A DNA stretch of 64,000 bases from Acinetobacter higginsii (GCF_000369525.1 NZ_KB850072.1:2002625-2066624), one strand, 5' to 3'. Counted from the first letter of the stretch, positions 46,750-56,842 are shown. The notes: a model not told the origin generated them from the letters alone. Translations and numbers: made by a program.

Positions 46750-49632
46750 TTATTCTCCAAACTGTAATGCACAGCTAATTGCCGCTTGTGTTGCTGTATT
46801 GTCTAACTCGGCTTGTCTTGCTTCCATTTCCAGTTCCGACACAAGCTGATGTAATGGGATTTCTGTTTCTACTTCCACGCCTTCTTCAGTAATGCGCTTT
46901 ACGGGAACCATTTGATTAGGGTTATCGTTCAGCACATTCATAAAAGCTATATCATCTGGTGTGTCTCCAAATAAAGAGCCTTGGCGCGGATCACCCATTG
47001 CGTCCACTTCATCAATTTTATTCTTGATGTAATCATTAATCGCTTTCGAGCTTCTATTGTTCTGGTCGAATACTTGTAAAAACTCTCTTGCACCTGGTGA
47101 TAAACCATCATCAATTAACTGACCTTGGCTTAGGTAATCATCAACACGCAAGCCATTTGCTTTTAAATCACTAAGCTTTTGTGCTGCTTGAGCTAGGTCC
47201 TTTGCAATTGTATTTGCATGGCGACCACCTTGATTCACCAAGCTTGCCAGTTGCGACAAACGGGGTGCAGAACGTAAAAGCGCGTTCAGTACAGTTTTTC
47301 CCTCTTCGCCAATATTCTCAGATAGTCGAGCAACTAGATTTGAGTCACCGTACGCTTGGCTGGTGAGTGCTGTCTCAATGCGATTCTTGCCTTCTTGGGA
47401 TAGTCTACCTTCAGGCGTAATTGCTGCACCACGCTCCGACTGTGGCAACTGGTCCACGAAAGCACGTACATAATCCATGCTCCCATCAAGGTTGATATTG
47501 CCGTCAGAATTTAGGCGCAATAAGCCTGCATCTGGCAAGCGACTTACATCACTTTTTGCGCGCTCAGAAGCGCTCATTTGCGCCACATCACTTTCATTTG
47601 CAAGCCTTGCGAAGCTTGCACGATCTACATCACTTAGCCGCGTACGGACTAAAACAGGATTATTAATTCCTGAAATATCCCATTCTCGAGTATTCGCAAA
47701 ATCATTCACATAGCGGCGGTATACTTCAGCTTTACCATCTGCATAAGCTTTATTTAAAGCAAGTGTACGACCATTGCCAGACTCTACAACGTTGTCTAGT
47801 CCAACGATTGGCGCACCATCCGAAAGCCTTGGAGATTCACCCAACCAATCTGGTCTTAAATCATCAGCCATACTTTCAATCTGTTGGCGTGATGCTTCGC
47901 GTGTTCTGTCGCGTGGTTGTAGTTCGGCTGGATATCGGGGATTGACAGCATAAAGCGCATCATTAGAGGTAATAAGGTCATTTAAATCTTTAATCTCATA
48001 AGTAAAATCATAGCTTGAACCATCCGTTCCAGTAGCAGTTGTTCTATTTTCACCGCCGTATTTTGAACTTACTGTATTCCATTTTCTGCGCCATTTATCC
48101 ACGGCCTGTTCAACGGTCATCCCTGCCATGCCGTTATTGTTTACAATGTCTGCGGCATTTTTTTTATCGTACTGGCTAACAATGTCTATCAGCTTGGCTT
48201 TAGGATCAGCACTCAAAACCTTTACTGCACCAGCTGGTCCAAGTAGATGACCAAGGTATTGCTCATGTGCGACAGGTGCACGACCTAACTGTTGTTTAAT
48301 ATAGCCGTTGGCCTGTTTGATGTGCTTTAAACCTATTCGGATTTGCTCATCAATATTATTCTTATCACCACCACCTAGACTTTTCCAAGTCCCATCAAGT
48401 GGCTGGAATAAACCATAAGCACTTGACAACCTCTTACCATTTTTACCAATAGGGGGCTGTGCAGTGTGGCTAAAGTTACTTTCTAATTGTGCGATTGTGA
48501 GCGCTACAACTGGGTCTACACCATCGGCTTGAGCTTTACGTGCAATTGTTTTTGCATTACTTGGAAGAGCTGAGGTTTCAAAATCAACTGTACGCTGTCT
48601 TGGTGTGCCTGCTGGATTGTTAGGCACATTAACAGGCTGGCCCATTTGAACTTGCTGAGTTGCAATATCAAGATTCTGGATGTGTTGATTTTGTTGTATT
48701 GGATCAGCTGTGTGTACTGGCGAAACGGAATTATCGAAATCCATCTCATTGCGGACCAAGGTTTCATTTATCACATCCGAACGTGCTTCTGGATCATTCG
48801 AAATTCTTTGCACTTCTGCATTAATATCTTCTGATAATTTGCTGTTACGGTATTGAATACCCCTTGCAGCGCCAAACATAACTGAGTTAAGAATCAAGTC
48901 TGTTAGTACTGTTTCCTTGGTTACTTCAAATTGCTTAGCCTCTTTTTCATAGCCCGCATCTTTCAGCACTTCGCCGCTTGTAAATTGCATACCAGCAAGC
49001 AAACCCGTAGCCCCACCGATAGACAGCACACCATCTTTTACAATACCGCCAGCCCCTTTAAAACCATAGCTTAGAGGTAATGCGGTTGCCACTGCATCAC
49101 CAACTGCATTTACGCCAGCAACTTGCAAAGCCGTGTAGCTATCCACCCCATCGCGGCGCTGTTTGTTGTATTGATAGTTACCCGTCGAACCACCTGTGAG
49201 TACTGCCGCACCACCGACACCGCCAGCGATACCACCAGCCACACCGCGCCATAGGTAATCACCAAGCGCTACGCCAATATTTCCTACAAGCCCTGTATTC
49301 TCCTTGTTTTCCAATGCTTCAATGGACTGGAACACAAGTTCATCACGCTGCTGTACAGCCTTTTGTCGATAGTCAGAGAACGACGGCAAATCATTGCCTT
49401 GTGCGTAATCTACTGCATAGCTAACCGCATCCCCTGCAAAATCCAGCGGCTTAGCGAGTGTATCTGCGACTTTGATAAAGCCAACACCAGCACCACGAAT
49501 TGGAGAATCCGCCGCACCAGCGAATAAACCAACCTCTTTCTGTTGTTGTGTCGGTTTGCCTGTAATGCCTTTATTTCGCAGCTCTTCAATAGATTGCTGC
49601 TCATCATCTGAAAAAGTATCTAACCAGCTCAT
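46750..49632 (-). CDS. Internal virion protein: SLT lytic transglycosylase fused to DdrB/ParB-like domain
   Basis: 960 residues. The start is the ATG at 49632, which shares one base with the preceding stop. An N-terminal membrane-active part (Gly/Ala-rich, about 120-230) is followed by a transglycosylase SLT domain near 370-480 (ALTIAQLESNFS with catalytic Glu, AYGLFQPLDGTW). A region resembling the DdrB-like ParB superfamily then follows (about 570-680: NPRYPAELQPRD, SDGAPIVGLDNVVESGNGRTLAL), a domain known from DarB-type antirestriction proteins carried in virions. The C-terminal third is helical. It may cut the wall at entry and protect incoming DNA; the second role is inferred. Confidence 0.8.
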   Translation of the reverse strand: MSWLDTFSDDEQQSIEELRNKGITGKPTQQQKEVGLFAGAADSPIRGAGVGFIKVADTLAKPLDFAGDAVSYAVDYAQGNDLPSFSDYRQKAVQQRDELVFQSIEALENKENTGLVGNIGVALGDYLWRGVAGGIAGGVGGAAVLTGGSTGNYQYNKQRRDGVDSYTALQVAGVNAVGDAVATALPLSYGFKGAGGIVKDGVLSIGGATGLLAGMQFTSGEVLKDAGYEKEAKQFEVTKETVLTDLILNSVMFGAARGIQYRNSKLSEDINAEVQRISNDPEARSDVINETLVRNEMDFDNSVSPVHTADPIQQNQHIQNLDIATQQVQMGQPVNVPNNPAGTPRQRTVDFETSALPSNAKTIARKAQADGVDPVVALTIAQLESNFSHTAQPPIGKNGKRLSSAYGLFQPLDGTWKSLGGGDKNNIDEQIRIGLKHIKQANGYIKQQLGRAPVAHEQYLGHLLGPAGAVKVLSADPKAKLIDIVSQYDKKNAADIVNNNGMAGMTVEQAVDKWRRKWNTVSSKYGGENRTTATGTDGSSYDFTYEIKDLNDLITSNDALYAVNPRYPAELQPRDRTREASRQQIESMADDLRPDWLGESPRLSDGAPIVGLDNVVESGNGRTLALNKAYADGKAEVYRRYVNDFANTREWDISGINNPVLVRTRLSDVDRASFARLANESDVAQMSASERAKSDVSRLPDAGLLRLNSDGNINLDGSMDYVRAFVDQLPQSERGAAITPEGRLSQEGKNRIETALTSQAYGDSNLVARLSENIGEEGKTVLNALLRSAPRLSQLASLVNQGGRHANTIAKDLAQAAQKLSDLKANGLRVDDYLSQGQLIDDGLSPGAREFLQVFDQNNRSSKAINDYIKNKIDEVDAMGDPRQGSLFGDTPDDIAFMNVLNDNPNQMVPVKRITEEGVEVETEIPLHQLVSELEMEARQAELDNTATQAAISCALQFGE

Positions 49633-51665
49633 TATTTGGTTACCCCTGCAAATTTGATACGCCATACAGCGTTATTTGAGATCAGTGGTTTTTCTTGAAG
49701 ATCGACAAGGTCATATTGAATCTCACCTGTCTGTTGGTTTGGATTCTTAGTTTGCTTTAAGCGTAATTGTTTTAGATAAGCAACCTTTAACCCTGTTTGC
49801 TGCGCGATTGTTGCGTAGCCTTTTTCAAGCCGCGCCTCAAAAGCTTGATCTGTCATGCCGTATGGCTTGGTAACTTTCCATGCTTGATATTTACCTCTCA
49901 TGTAGTTGTCAAAGCTGCCATCTTGGTCATAAATCCCCCCAGTTGTAAAACCAAGTGCAAACTTGGTGATTTCGCTGTTTGGCACATCATCGGCCTTAGC
50001 ATGAGATGCACCGCGAGCAAACATGGTGTCTGCGTAGACAGCTTTAAAAACTTCGTAAGCATCATTTGCGCTTGTTCCCGTAATTGTCTGCCCAACATAA
50101 TCATTAAATGCAGCCCTCAAGTCGGCTTCTTTCGGCATTGTGAATTGCTTATTTTTTAATAACTGTGTTCCTGAAATAATTGAAGTAGCGAGCTCACGCC
50201 CTTCAGTAGAACGAAAGTCATTAAGGCGCGCCGTGCCTGCTTTTACATAATTTAATGAGCCACCGCCAAGCTGCTTTAAAGTCTCTTGCCAGATTTGCTT
50301 ACCACCAGTGATGCCCTTGGCTTGGCCTAAAAGATTGCTAATAAAATTAAGCTTCTGGTCTGCACTGGATTTATCAAAATCCTCAATTGCTTGTGGTAGT
50401 TGATCAGTAGAAATCGGCTTGATTGCAATGTTTGCATCATCCTTTTTCATTGCTAGCTGATATGTCCCGACTGTGACCAGATTCTTTGCTAAGCCTTGTG
50501 GATTCACCTTAATTAAACTTGTATTAATTTCGGGTAATTGAATGCCATTTTCAGCCAAGATTTGACTTGGGTTATCCTTGGCTAATTTTATTTTTTCGTC
50601 ATAAATTGATTGATAGACATTCAAGACTTTTTCTTCGCGTACTGGATCAGCTGATGAGGTGTTTTTTAATAACGCCTTTTGATCATTGAGCATTTTTAAT
50701 TGCTCAGTTGTGCTTAACTTTGAAAACTTTTGAAAGTTTCCAGAATGACCAACATAGAAATCGAAATCAGCTTGGTTCGCTGTGCCACTAACCGCCGTAC
50801 GAACATTATCTACAAAAGAAGGATCAAGGTTTCGACCAGTTAAAACCGCTTGTTTAAAGTCTGTGAATACCTTGTTCGACTCAGTAACGCGCTTGTTCTC
50901 TTCAATCTGTTGGCGGCTTTGCAGTGTGTGAATCTTGCTTGAGATTGACGCCTTATAATCTTGAGCTTGACCACCACTTAGATAGCCGTATGCACCCTTA
51001 TCTAAGTCAGTTGTTAATGCGTTTAAATCTTCGATATTGTTAGAGTTGATTGCTGATGTAATACGGCCCTCAATATCAATTTTATTAGACTCTGTACGCA
51101 GCTTTTGCATATATTGCGACTTATCAGCTTCGGAGATAGGCGCATTATCCAGATAAGTTTTAAAGTATGTTTCGCGCTCTTGTGTAGGCAGTCGTGTAGA
51201 AATGCCAAAGGCTCTATCGACCAGCTCTACACCTTTTTGCTCATCTGCTTTTAATTGCAGTGGGAAGAATGCACCGCGCTGGTTGTTTACTGATTGCGCC
51301 CAATAGTTTTTTAATTGCGGCTTGGCATGTTGCGGCAACCCCTCCTCAAGTTGAGAATAACGCTCATTAGACCATGTTGTTAAATCCTGATTGGCTTGCT
51401 CTGCTGATAATGCACCGTTGCCAACTTGGTTTTTAAGATCAGTAACCTTGTTGCTAAAGTCAGTGGTTAGTACATCATCAAGCTGAAGCTTTGCGCTGTT
51501 TTCTTCTTGGGCGCGTTCTTTTTGCCAGACTTGTTGCTGTCTACCCATGATTGCAGAAAACACGCCCATAGCGGCATTATCTGGACGATATCCACCCGGA
51601 TTAGCTGCATCACCTACTCTTTGAGTTGTTCCAGTCATTACGCCTTGGCTAACAGGTATCTTCAT
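49632..51665 (-). CDS. Internal virion protein, 677 aa
   Basis: Long helical protein rich in Gln/Asn/Asp with no membrane segments, in the place of T7 gp15. Start at the ATG at 51665, sharing one base with the previous stop; an ATG 9 bases upstream (51674) is possible but too close to AAGGG. No enzyme motif seen. Likely part of the ejected internal core. Confidence 0.75.
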   Translation of the reverse strand: MKIPVSQGVMTGTTQRVGDAANPGGYRPDNAAMGVFSAIMGRQQQVWQKERAQEENSAKLQLDDVLTTDFSNKVTDLKNQVGNGALSAEQANQDLTTWSNERYSQLEEGLPQHAKPQLKNYWAQSVNNQRGAFFPLQLKADEQKGVELVDRAFGISTRLPTQERETYFKTYLDNAPISEADKSQYMQKLRTESNKIDIEGRITSAINSNNIEDLNALTTDLDKGAYGYLSGGQAQDYKASISSKIHTLQSRQQIEENKRVTESNKVFTDFKQAVLTGRNLDPSFVDNVRTAVSGTANQADFDFYVGHSGNFQKFSKLSTTEQLKMLNDQKALLKNTSSADPVREEKVLNVYQSIYDEKIKLAKDNPSQILAENGIQLPEINTSLIKVNPQGLAKNLVTVGTYQLAMKKDDANIAIKPISTDQLPQAIEDFDKSSADQKLNFISNLLGQAKGITGGKQIWQETLKQLGGGSLNYVKAGTARLNDFRSTEGRELATSIISGTQLLKNKQFTMPKEADLRAAFNDYVGQTITGTSANDAYEVFKAVYADTMFARGASHAKADDVPNSEITKFALGFTTGGIYDQDGSFDNYMRGKYQAWKVTKPYGMTDQAFEARLEKGYATIAQQTGLKVAYLKQLRLKQTKNPNQQTGEIQYDLVDLQEKPLISNNAVWRIKFAGVTK

Positions 51666-52051
51666 TATTTCCATCCCTTTTTAGCTAGACCCTTTAACGG
51701 CCCTAAATCACTGAAAGTACGATCAAGAGAATCACTTGCTTCTGCTCGCATTTGACTTGCTGCATAGTTTGCCTGTGATTTGGTGATATAAGCATTTGCG
51801 GCTGAATCACCTGCAATCTGATCCTGAATAGCAGCGGCACTGCCTACATCCACATTTACGCCATTTTCTGCGGCTGCTGCTCGCGCACTGCTTTGCATCT
51901 TCTGCCCTTGGTTTAAAATGCTTTGTGCTTCAACACGGCCTTGCGCCTCAGTTGTTTCGGCTTGATTACGAAGTGTTGTAGCGTTATTAATTGTGTTTTT
52001 AGCGCCATCAACTTTCTCTTTAATTGCCTGAATTAATGCCATCCACCACAT
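51665..52051 (-). CDS. Internal virion protein B-like (T7 gp14 type)
   Basis: 128 residues from the ATG at 52051, where GGAG lies 8 bases upstream. Sequence is helical and Ala/Gln-rich, and includes ARAAAAENGVNVDVGSAAAI, a pattern seen in gp14-like proteins of podoviruses. Predicted to be part of the tube formed in the host envelope. Starts 3 bases after the GNAT stop. Confidence 0.7.
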   Translation of the reverse strand: MWWMALIQAIKEKVDGAKNTINNATTLRNQAETTEAQGRVEAQSILNQGQKMQSSARAAAAENGVNVDVGSAAAIQDQIAGDSAANAYITKSQANYAASQMRAEASDSLDRTFSDLGPLKGLAKKGWK

Positions 52052-52053
52052 AT

Positions 52054-52500
52054 TTAGAACTCCATAGCAAAGCAAAAGCCAGTGCGTGTAAATCCTTGGC
52101 TTTCGTAGAGTTTAGAAACTTCGATAGAGCTAATTCCTGTTGTAGTACCAGCATGAATTGCATCTACTTCTTTTGATTGTGCCCAGCTCTTAAAATGATT
52201 GATCAACTCGGCGCCAGCTTTGGTATTGCGATACTCAGGAAGTACATACAAACAAAGTTCATAAGCTATTTTCTTTGCACTAAACCACTCGACACCTATA
52301 GTTGAAACCATTGTTCCAATTGGTCTTTGATGTGAATTGGTCGCAAGAAATACAGACTTATTACTAATGATTAGCTCGCCTAAAAATGAACGAGTTGATG
52401 TACTATCAAATTGATTAAAATTAGGCGCTTCTTTGACAATGCGCTCGCCAAAATCAACAAGCGCATCAAGATCATTTAACGTTGCTTCTCTGACAAGCAT
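52054..52500 (-). CDS. GNAT N-acetyltransferase in the virion cluster
   Basis: 148 residues with the GNAT fold: beta strands leading to ELCLYVLPEYRNTKAGAELI (the acetyl-CoA-binding R-x-x-x-A-G-A turn at about 97-103) and a final LYESQGFTRTGFCF. It sits between nozzle and internal virion protein genes, starting 3 bases after the nozzle stop. Such enzymes occur at this site in other podoviruses; the target is unknown. Confidence 0.82.
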   Translation of the reverse strand: MLVREATLNDLDALVDFGERIVKEAPNFNQFDSTSTRSFLGELIISNKSVFLATNSHQRPIGTMVSTIGVEWFSAKKIAYELCLYVLPEYRNTKAGAELINHFKSWAQSKEVDAIHAGTTTGISSIEVSKLYESQGFTRTGFCFAMEF

Positions 52501-52502
52501 AT

Positions 52503-54587
52503 CTATTTCTCATTGATTGAAATCCGTGATGAAATAGCTTGCACATAGAAAGGTAGTGGTTTGTCGTGTGTTATCTTAATTTTGAAGTTATAAACCTCTT
52601 CCCAGCCCTTTAGCGTGATTTCAGCATGCCCTGTGAATGGTCTGTTTTGAAATACAGATTGATCAAAGTTTTTGTATTGCAAAGCCTCTGCCGGCTGATC
52701 GCAGTTAGTTACAAAACCGCCTAAGCTTTTATATAAAAATACATAAACACTATTCACCTGAAGCTTGTCATGCAGAACGTTGGCTGGCGCTTGTGCTAAG
52801 TTTGGTGGAAATAATTCCGCTCTGCTTTCGAACTGGTTTCCTAAATGCACTAGTTGATTTAATTCTGTACCCAGCTTAACAGTGGTCCCATTTACGGTGA
52901 CTTCTGTATAAAAATATCCATCTGCATTACTGAAACTTGCAATCGGTGATGATAGCAATGCGATATTTTCAACTGTTGCGGTATTACCGGAATACATAAC
53001 ATCAAGCTCGCAATCGCTCAATGCCTCCTCTGAATGCTCTTCAAGAATATTAAAACCGTTACGTTCCACCAGCATGAAACACTGATCATCACCTAAATTT
53101 GTTGGCATAGAGCAAACAGAAATTACTCGCCCCCCAAAATCGTGGTGTGACCATGCAGCCATTGACTGTGCTTTGTTGTAGGTTAAAGCCGCCACTTTTC
53201 CACTATTCAACACACACCAAATAATAGAATCTGGCGTTTGCTGGTATGTTATTTCGGCAAAACCACCATGATCTTTGGCAATATGAGGCGCAATCGCCGT
53301 TAGATCGTCAGAAATCAATCCGTCCGTAGTATAGTCGTATGACATAGCTCTTAATCGACTTCCACCGCGCTGGACATACAAAACCTCATTACCAACACGG
53401 CAAGGTCGCACATCTGGGTGACAACCATAAGCTGTCTGTTCATCAATTTGTGCTGTGCTTGGAGTGAATGCACCTGTAGAAGTAACAAGGAACTCTGCGC
53501 CGCCAGTAAGGACGGCAACGCCGCCACGCTGAACAAGGAATAAAATGTTGTCTGATTGCGCTGAAGATGAAGCCATACTTACAGCATCCGCATCATCCGA
53601 AGTTGTTAGAAAGTTCCCATCATCTGCAATGGCTGAGAACCATATTAGGTTTGGTGATGTGTCCGTATTAGCAAATACTAAACGCTGCTTAAAAAATGTG
53701 ACTGTGCGCGGATATCCCTTTTCGTCAGAAAATGCACCAGATGAAATATGCCAAGACTTGGCAATAGCTTGAATTGCACTTGTAAGCTTTACCATGACAA
53801 TGCCACGGGCCACAGATGCACTATCAATTGATTCAATTTGAACCTGTCCCCCATTGATCGTGACAATAGAATCAATATCCTCGACGGTGAAGATATTAGC
53901 GGCTGATCCTGTTACCTCTTCCCAAAATGTTGAACCCACATCACTTGGGATATTCCCTTTTGTCTCAGTCAAAGCTTTATAAGTCTTTACACCATGAATC
54001 ACGCGGTCATTAGTGACGTATGTTGTCTCTGCATCCCATGTCGGATATGACGCGGCTGTGAGCGTTACGGTTGCCCCAACATCTACACCAGAAGGTGTAA
54101 GCGCTACATTTGGATAGCGCCCCTCATCATCTAGCGGCGCGATATTGAAAACAAATTTAGTGAATTGCCAGCTATCAAAAACCTTTGAAGTGACGAGTCG
54201 ATAAACTGGTGTATCACCTTGCACAAAGAACATGCGGTAGCGTGTGTGTGCCACTTGCACTTCTTTTACCTTATCTGTTGTGTCGTATGGCGTATCAAAC
54301 TCGGCCTCAACACGATGTACTCTTGGATTGTAAATCCACATTTTCCCAATACCCAATAATATTAGAAATGGATTTTTAGATTTTGGTATGAATGGGATTA
54401 GTCGAATTGCTTCCGTGATAATTCGAAATTTAGTGCCAGGTCTTTTTTTAAATCCACCTTCAATTAATGGCACAACATTAAACAACTCTTTAGCGCCGTT
54501 GCTGTACTGTTGAATGTCTGTGCGTGTTGAAAGCAAAGGGCTAAGCTCGCCAGCACTGAAGTTATTTTTTAAAGTGAATTGTTTCAT
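52503..54587 (-). CDS. Tail nozzle protein (T7 gp12-like, tail tubular protein B)
   Basis: 694 residues. The N-terminus KNNFSAGELSPLLSTRTD and the following NVVPLIEGGFKKRPGT are typical of podovirus nozzle or stabilisation proteins. The middle is rich in beta strands (propeller). The start shares one base with the adaptor stop (TAATG), as in other phage tail clusters. Confidence 0.85.
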   Translation of the reverse strand: MKQFTLKNNFSAGELSPLLSTRTDIQQYSNGAKELFNVVPLIEGGFKKRPGTKFRIITEAIRLIPFIPKSKNPFLILLGIGKMWIYNPRVHRVEAEFDTPYDTTDKVKEVQVAHTRYRMFFVQGDTPVYRLVTSKVFDSWQFTKFVFNIAPLDDEGRYPNVALTPSGVDVGATVTLTAASYPTWDAETTYVTNDRVIHGVKTYKALTETKGNIPSDVGSTFWEEVTGSAANIFTVEDIDSIVTINGGQVQIESIDSASVARGIVMVKLTSAIQAIAKSWHISSGAFSDEKGYPRTVTFFKQRLVFANTDTSPNLIWFSAIADDGNFLTTSDDADAVSMASSSAQSDNILFLVQRGGVAVLTGGAEFLVTSTGAFTPSTAQIDEQTAYGCHPDVRPCRVGNEVLYVQRGGSRLRAMSYDYTTDGLISDDLTAIAPHIAKDHGGFAEITYQQTPDSIIWCVLNSGKVAALTYNKAQSMAAWSHHDFGGRVISVCSMPTNLGDDQCFMLVERNGFNILEEHSEEALSDCELDVMYSGNTATVENIALLSSPIASFSNADGYFYTEVTVNGTTVKLGTELNQLVHLGNQFESRAELFPPNLAQAPANVLHDKLQVNSVYVFLYKSLGGFVTNCDQPAEALQYKNFDQSVFQNRPFTGHAEITLKGWEEVYNFKIKITHDKPLPFYVQAISSRISINEK

Positions 54588-55147
54588 TAGTAGCGCGCTC
54601 CTAATAAAACAGAATCTTCAATTTGCATTGATTCACTTTGTGTTTCTTGTGCGCTGATCCGTCTTGCTTCTTCCAAGCGTCTAGTTAAGAGTGATAGTGC
54701 TGTTTGTCCTGCTGCATCGCTTCCAGTGATCGGCTTACATAGTTTAGATGCAAGCTGCAATTCCATGCACTCAACAAGCATAGAATCCCAAGTGTCCTCG
54801 TTATTGTTATCAAAGATGTAAATCAGATTAATCACATCGGCATCAGCCAAAATTTCCCGACCTTCTACCTCGAACCGCTGACACCCAGCATCAAACAAGC
54901 GTATAAAGTCGCTAGGCAACGGGAAAGCATGTTTATAGCCGAATGATGGATGTGTACTTAACGGCGCTAATCGTGCGCGTTTCTTGGCACACGACCACGG
55001 ATATTGACGTAATAAAGCTTTTCGCTGTGACTCATAGAAATTTCGGCAGTATTCTGCCTCTTTTGTAGCATCATCAAAAGAGTGTATTGACCGAGCACCA
55101 ATCATTCCAAGTGCCGCATTGCAGATATTAACCTTTGTATTACTCAT
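54587..55147 (-). CDS. Tail adaptor protein (T7 gp11-like, tail tubular protein A)
   Basis: 186 residues. ICNAALGMIGARSIHSFDD at the start and KALLRQYPWSCAKKRA are signs of the tubular protein A family, which joins the portal to the nozzle. C-terminal helices with ELQLASKLCKPI. The ATG at 55147 follows a hairpin plus T7; GAGG in the stem arm serves as ribosome site. Confidence 0.85.
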   Translation of the reverse strand: MSNTKVNICNAALGMIGARSIHSFDDATKEAEYCRNFYESQRKALLRQYPWSCAKKRARLAPLSTHPSFGYKHAFPLPSDFIRLFDAGCQRFEVEGREILADADVINLIYIFDNNNEDTWDSMLVECMELQLASKLCKPITGSDAAGQTALSLLTRRLEEARRISAQETQSESMQIEDSVLLGARY

Positions 55148-55188
55148 AAAAAAACCTCAACCATTTTTCGCTATCGTGGTTGAGGTTT
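55148..55188 (-). terminator. Hairpin-terminator with embedded ribosome site (copy 3)
   Basis: 12-bp perfect stem (55152-55163 and 55177-55188) with a 13-base loop, then T7 and the start codon of the adaptor gene. GAGG in the 3' arm is 7 bases from the ATG. It follows the capsid stop by 19 bases, so it may cap the highly expressed capsid transcript while letting a fraction through. Confidence 0.9.
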
Positions 55189-55207
55189 GGTATTGCTTGG
55201 TTAGGTA

Positions 55208-56116
55208 TTAAACAATGAAGTCGATGCCGACTACTTTCTTCTCATTGGCACGACCTGCACCATAAGAAGCAATACCGCCGATTTGCTTGACGTTCTTTTT
55301 ATCTGGACGTACAGCAATATCAAAGTTACTGATTGGCACACGGGCAAAATGCACAGCTTTTTGAGCAAAAGCGAAAGTGGTTTGTGTTGTCACCGCAGGC
55401 GAACCAGCTGTTACAGATTTAAGGTCTTCGTATGGAAGCCATAAGAATCCAGCCCATTTCTTTGCAACATCACCATCCTGAATTGCTTGAATGGTGTCCT
55501 TATCCCATTTAGTAAGCTCATCATCGGTTAGAATTTGTTCTAAAATTTCAGCGTTATACATCATGTATAAAATATCTGAATCCGCATGATTCGCACGAAA
55601 CAGTTTACGCGCACGTACGATTTTTGCCTTGTTCATAGGTGCAGCTGAAGCACCAATTAATTGTGCAGCTGGTAATGGTGTTGGAGTGTAAGTTTCACCA
55701 TCTGCCGTTTTACGGTTAATTGCAGCACCAAAAGCATTATAAATAGTGCGGTCACGTTGACGCATTTCAGCCGCTAAACATGCTTGCATGTATTCGCTGG
55801 TTGGATTCGCTGCAAGCTTTGGCTCGTCTCGTGGCTCAATTGGAACGAATAAATCATAATCCGCCATGAGTGCTAATCGAGTACCAGCTTCTGGTACAGA
55901 CCAAACAGTATTGCCAAAGCGATCCCCTGAAGGCTGCATCTCAACTGTTCCAAGATCGTTAATGGTGAATGATGAACCTTGAATCGGCCCACGATCATGT
56001 ACACCAACCTGTAGAACAGATTTCTTTTGTTGACATTGAACTTCGAACGCATCATGAAACTCGCGCTTAAACGCCGCCGTGATCATTCCACCGTTTGTCG
56101 CCATATCTTGAGGCAT
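55208..56116 (-). CDS. Major capsid protein
   Basis: 302 residues. Located after the scaffold gene in the usual place, size fits the HK97-type subunits of such podoviruses. Visible: a hydrophilic N-arm (about 1-60), LMADYDLFVPIEPRD, EMRQRDRTIYNAFG (about 121-134) and the strand SNFDIAVRPDKKNVKQIG near the end. AAGGGG lies before the ATG at 56116. Not assigned to a known phage by eye. Confidence 0.8.
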   Translation of the reverse strand: MPQDMATNGGMITAAFKREFHDAFEVQCQQKKSVLQVGVHDRGPIQGSSFTINDLGTVEMQPSGDRFGNTVWSVPEAGTRLALMADYDLFVPIEPRDEPKLAANPTSEYMQACLAAEMRQRDRTIYNAFGAAINRKTADGETYTPTPLPAAQLIGASAAPMNKAKIVRARKLFRANHADSDILYMMYNAEILEQILTDDELTKWDKDTIQAIQDGDVAKKWAGFLWLPYEDLKSVTAGSPAVTTQTTFAFAQKAVHFARVPISNFDIAVRPDKKNVKQIGGIASYGAGRANEKKVVGIDFIV

Positions 56117-56128
56117 GTTTTATTCCCC

Positions 56129-56797
56129 TTATTCCTGATATTTTTTCGCGTAAAAATTGCTGACTTTTGAGGTGACAGTCTTGTGATCTGGATGATCTGA
56201 GTTGCTGTACGCCTCGCTTGCCATCAATTGTTCGATGGACTCACCACTGTTTGGTTGTGTGTTTGATGATGGCGGCGCATCTTCGTGAAGTTGAGCGCCA
56301 AAGAATGCGGCCAATTTAATAAACTGCTCGTTTGAACCTATGCGCGGATCATCTAATTGCTCTTGTGTGATGCCTGCCGCCAACGCTGCTTTTTTTGCAT
56401 GACCAACATTTTCGGCAAACTTATCACCCCACTCTTTTTGTAGATTCCCTGTGGTTTCTGCTGAGTGGGTCTCAAATAGCTTTTCTACCTGACCGGTGAT
56501 CTTGTCCATTTGGGTGCCAATCAAAAACTCCATTTGTTTCGGATTAATGCCCAGCTCATGCGCTGCTTTTAAAAAATCACCACTTTCAGCTTTGAAGTTT
56601 TCAAAATCAAAGCCTTCACGCTCCATTTTGTAATCATCAACATTAAACGGTGTTGGTGTGGTTGGTGGTGGTTGATCTGCTGGCGGTGTTGTTGGTGGCA
56701 CATCACTACCGCCGCCCAAGGTTGTGGTGTCAGCTGGTGGAGTGGCAGGCGGTGTATCTGATGCTGGTGGTGTCGGGGTATCTTGTTCGATTGACAT
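56129..56797 (-). CDS. Scaffold / capsid assembly protein
   Basis: 222 residues with a Pro/Thr-rich disordered N-terminal quarter (about 1-50), a helical middle and a C-terminal basic tail (SNFYAKKYQE), as in phage scaffolds that help the capsid shell assemble. It directly precedes the capsid gene. The ATG at 56797 follows a hairpin plus T6; GGAGG in the stem arm is the ribosome site. Confidence 0.78.
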   Translation of the reverse strand: MSIEQDTPTPPASDTPPATPPADTTTLGGGSDVPPTTPPADQPPPTTPTPFNVDDYKMEREGFDFENFKAESGDFLKAAHELGINPKQMEFLIGTQMDKITGQVEKLFETHSAETTGNLQKEWGDKFAENVGHAKKAALAAGITQEQLDDPRIGSNEQFIKLAAFFGAQLHEDAPPSSNTQPNSGESIEQLMASEAYSNSDHPDHKTVTSKVSNFYAKKYQE

Positions 56798-56824
56798 AAA
56801 AAAGCCTCCTAAGGTTTGGAGGCT
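56798..56824 (-). terminator. Hairpin-terminator with embedded ribosome site (copy 2)
   Basis: 7-bp stem (56803-56809 and 56818-56824) with an 8-base loop, then T6 and the scaffold start codon. AGGAGG spans the loop end and 3' arm, 7 bases before the ATG. It follows the upstream stop by 18 bases. Confidence 0.88.
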
Positions 56825-56842
56825 AGTTTCGTGCGCTGCTTA

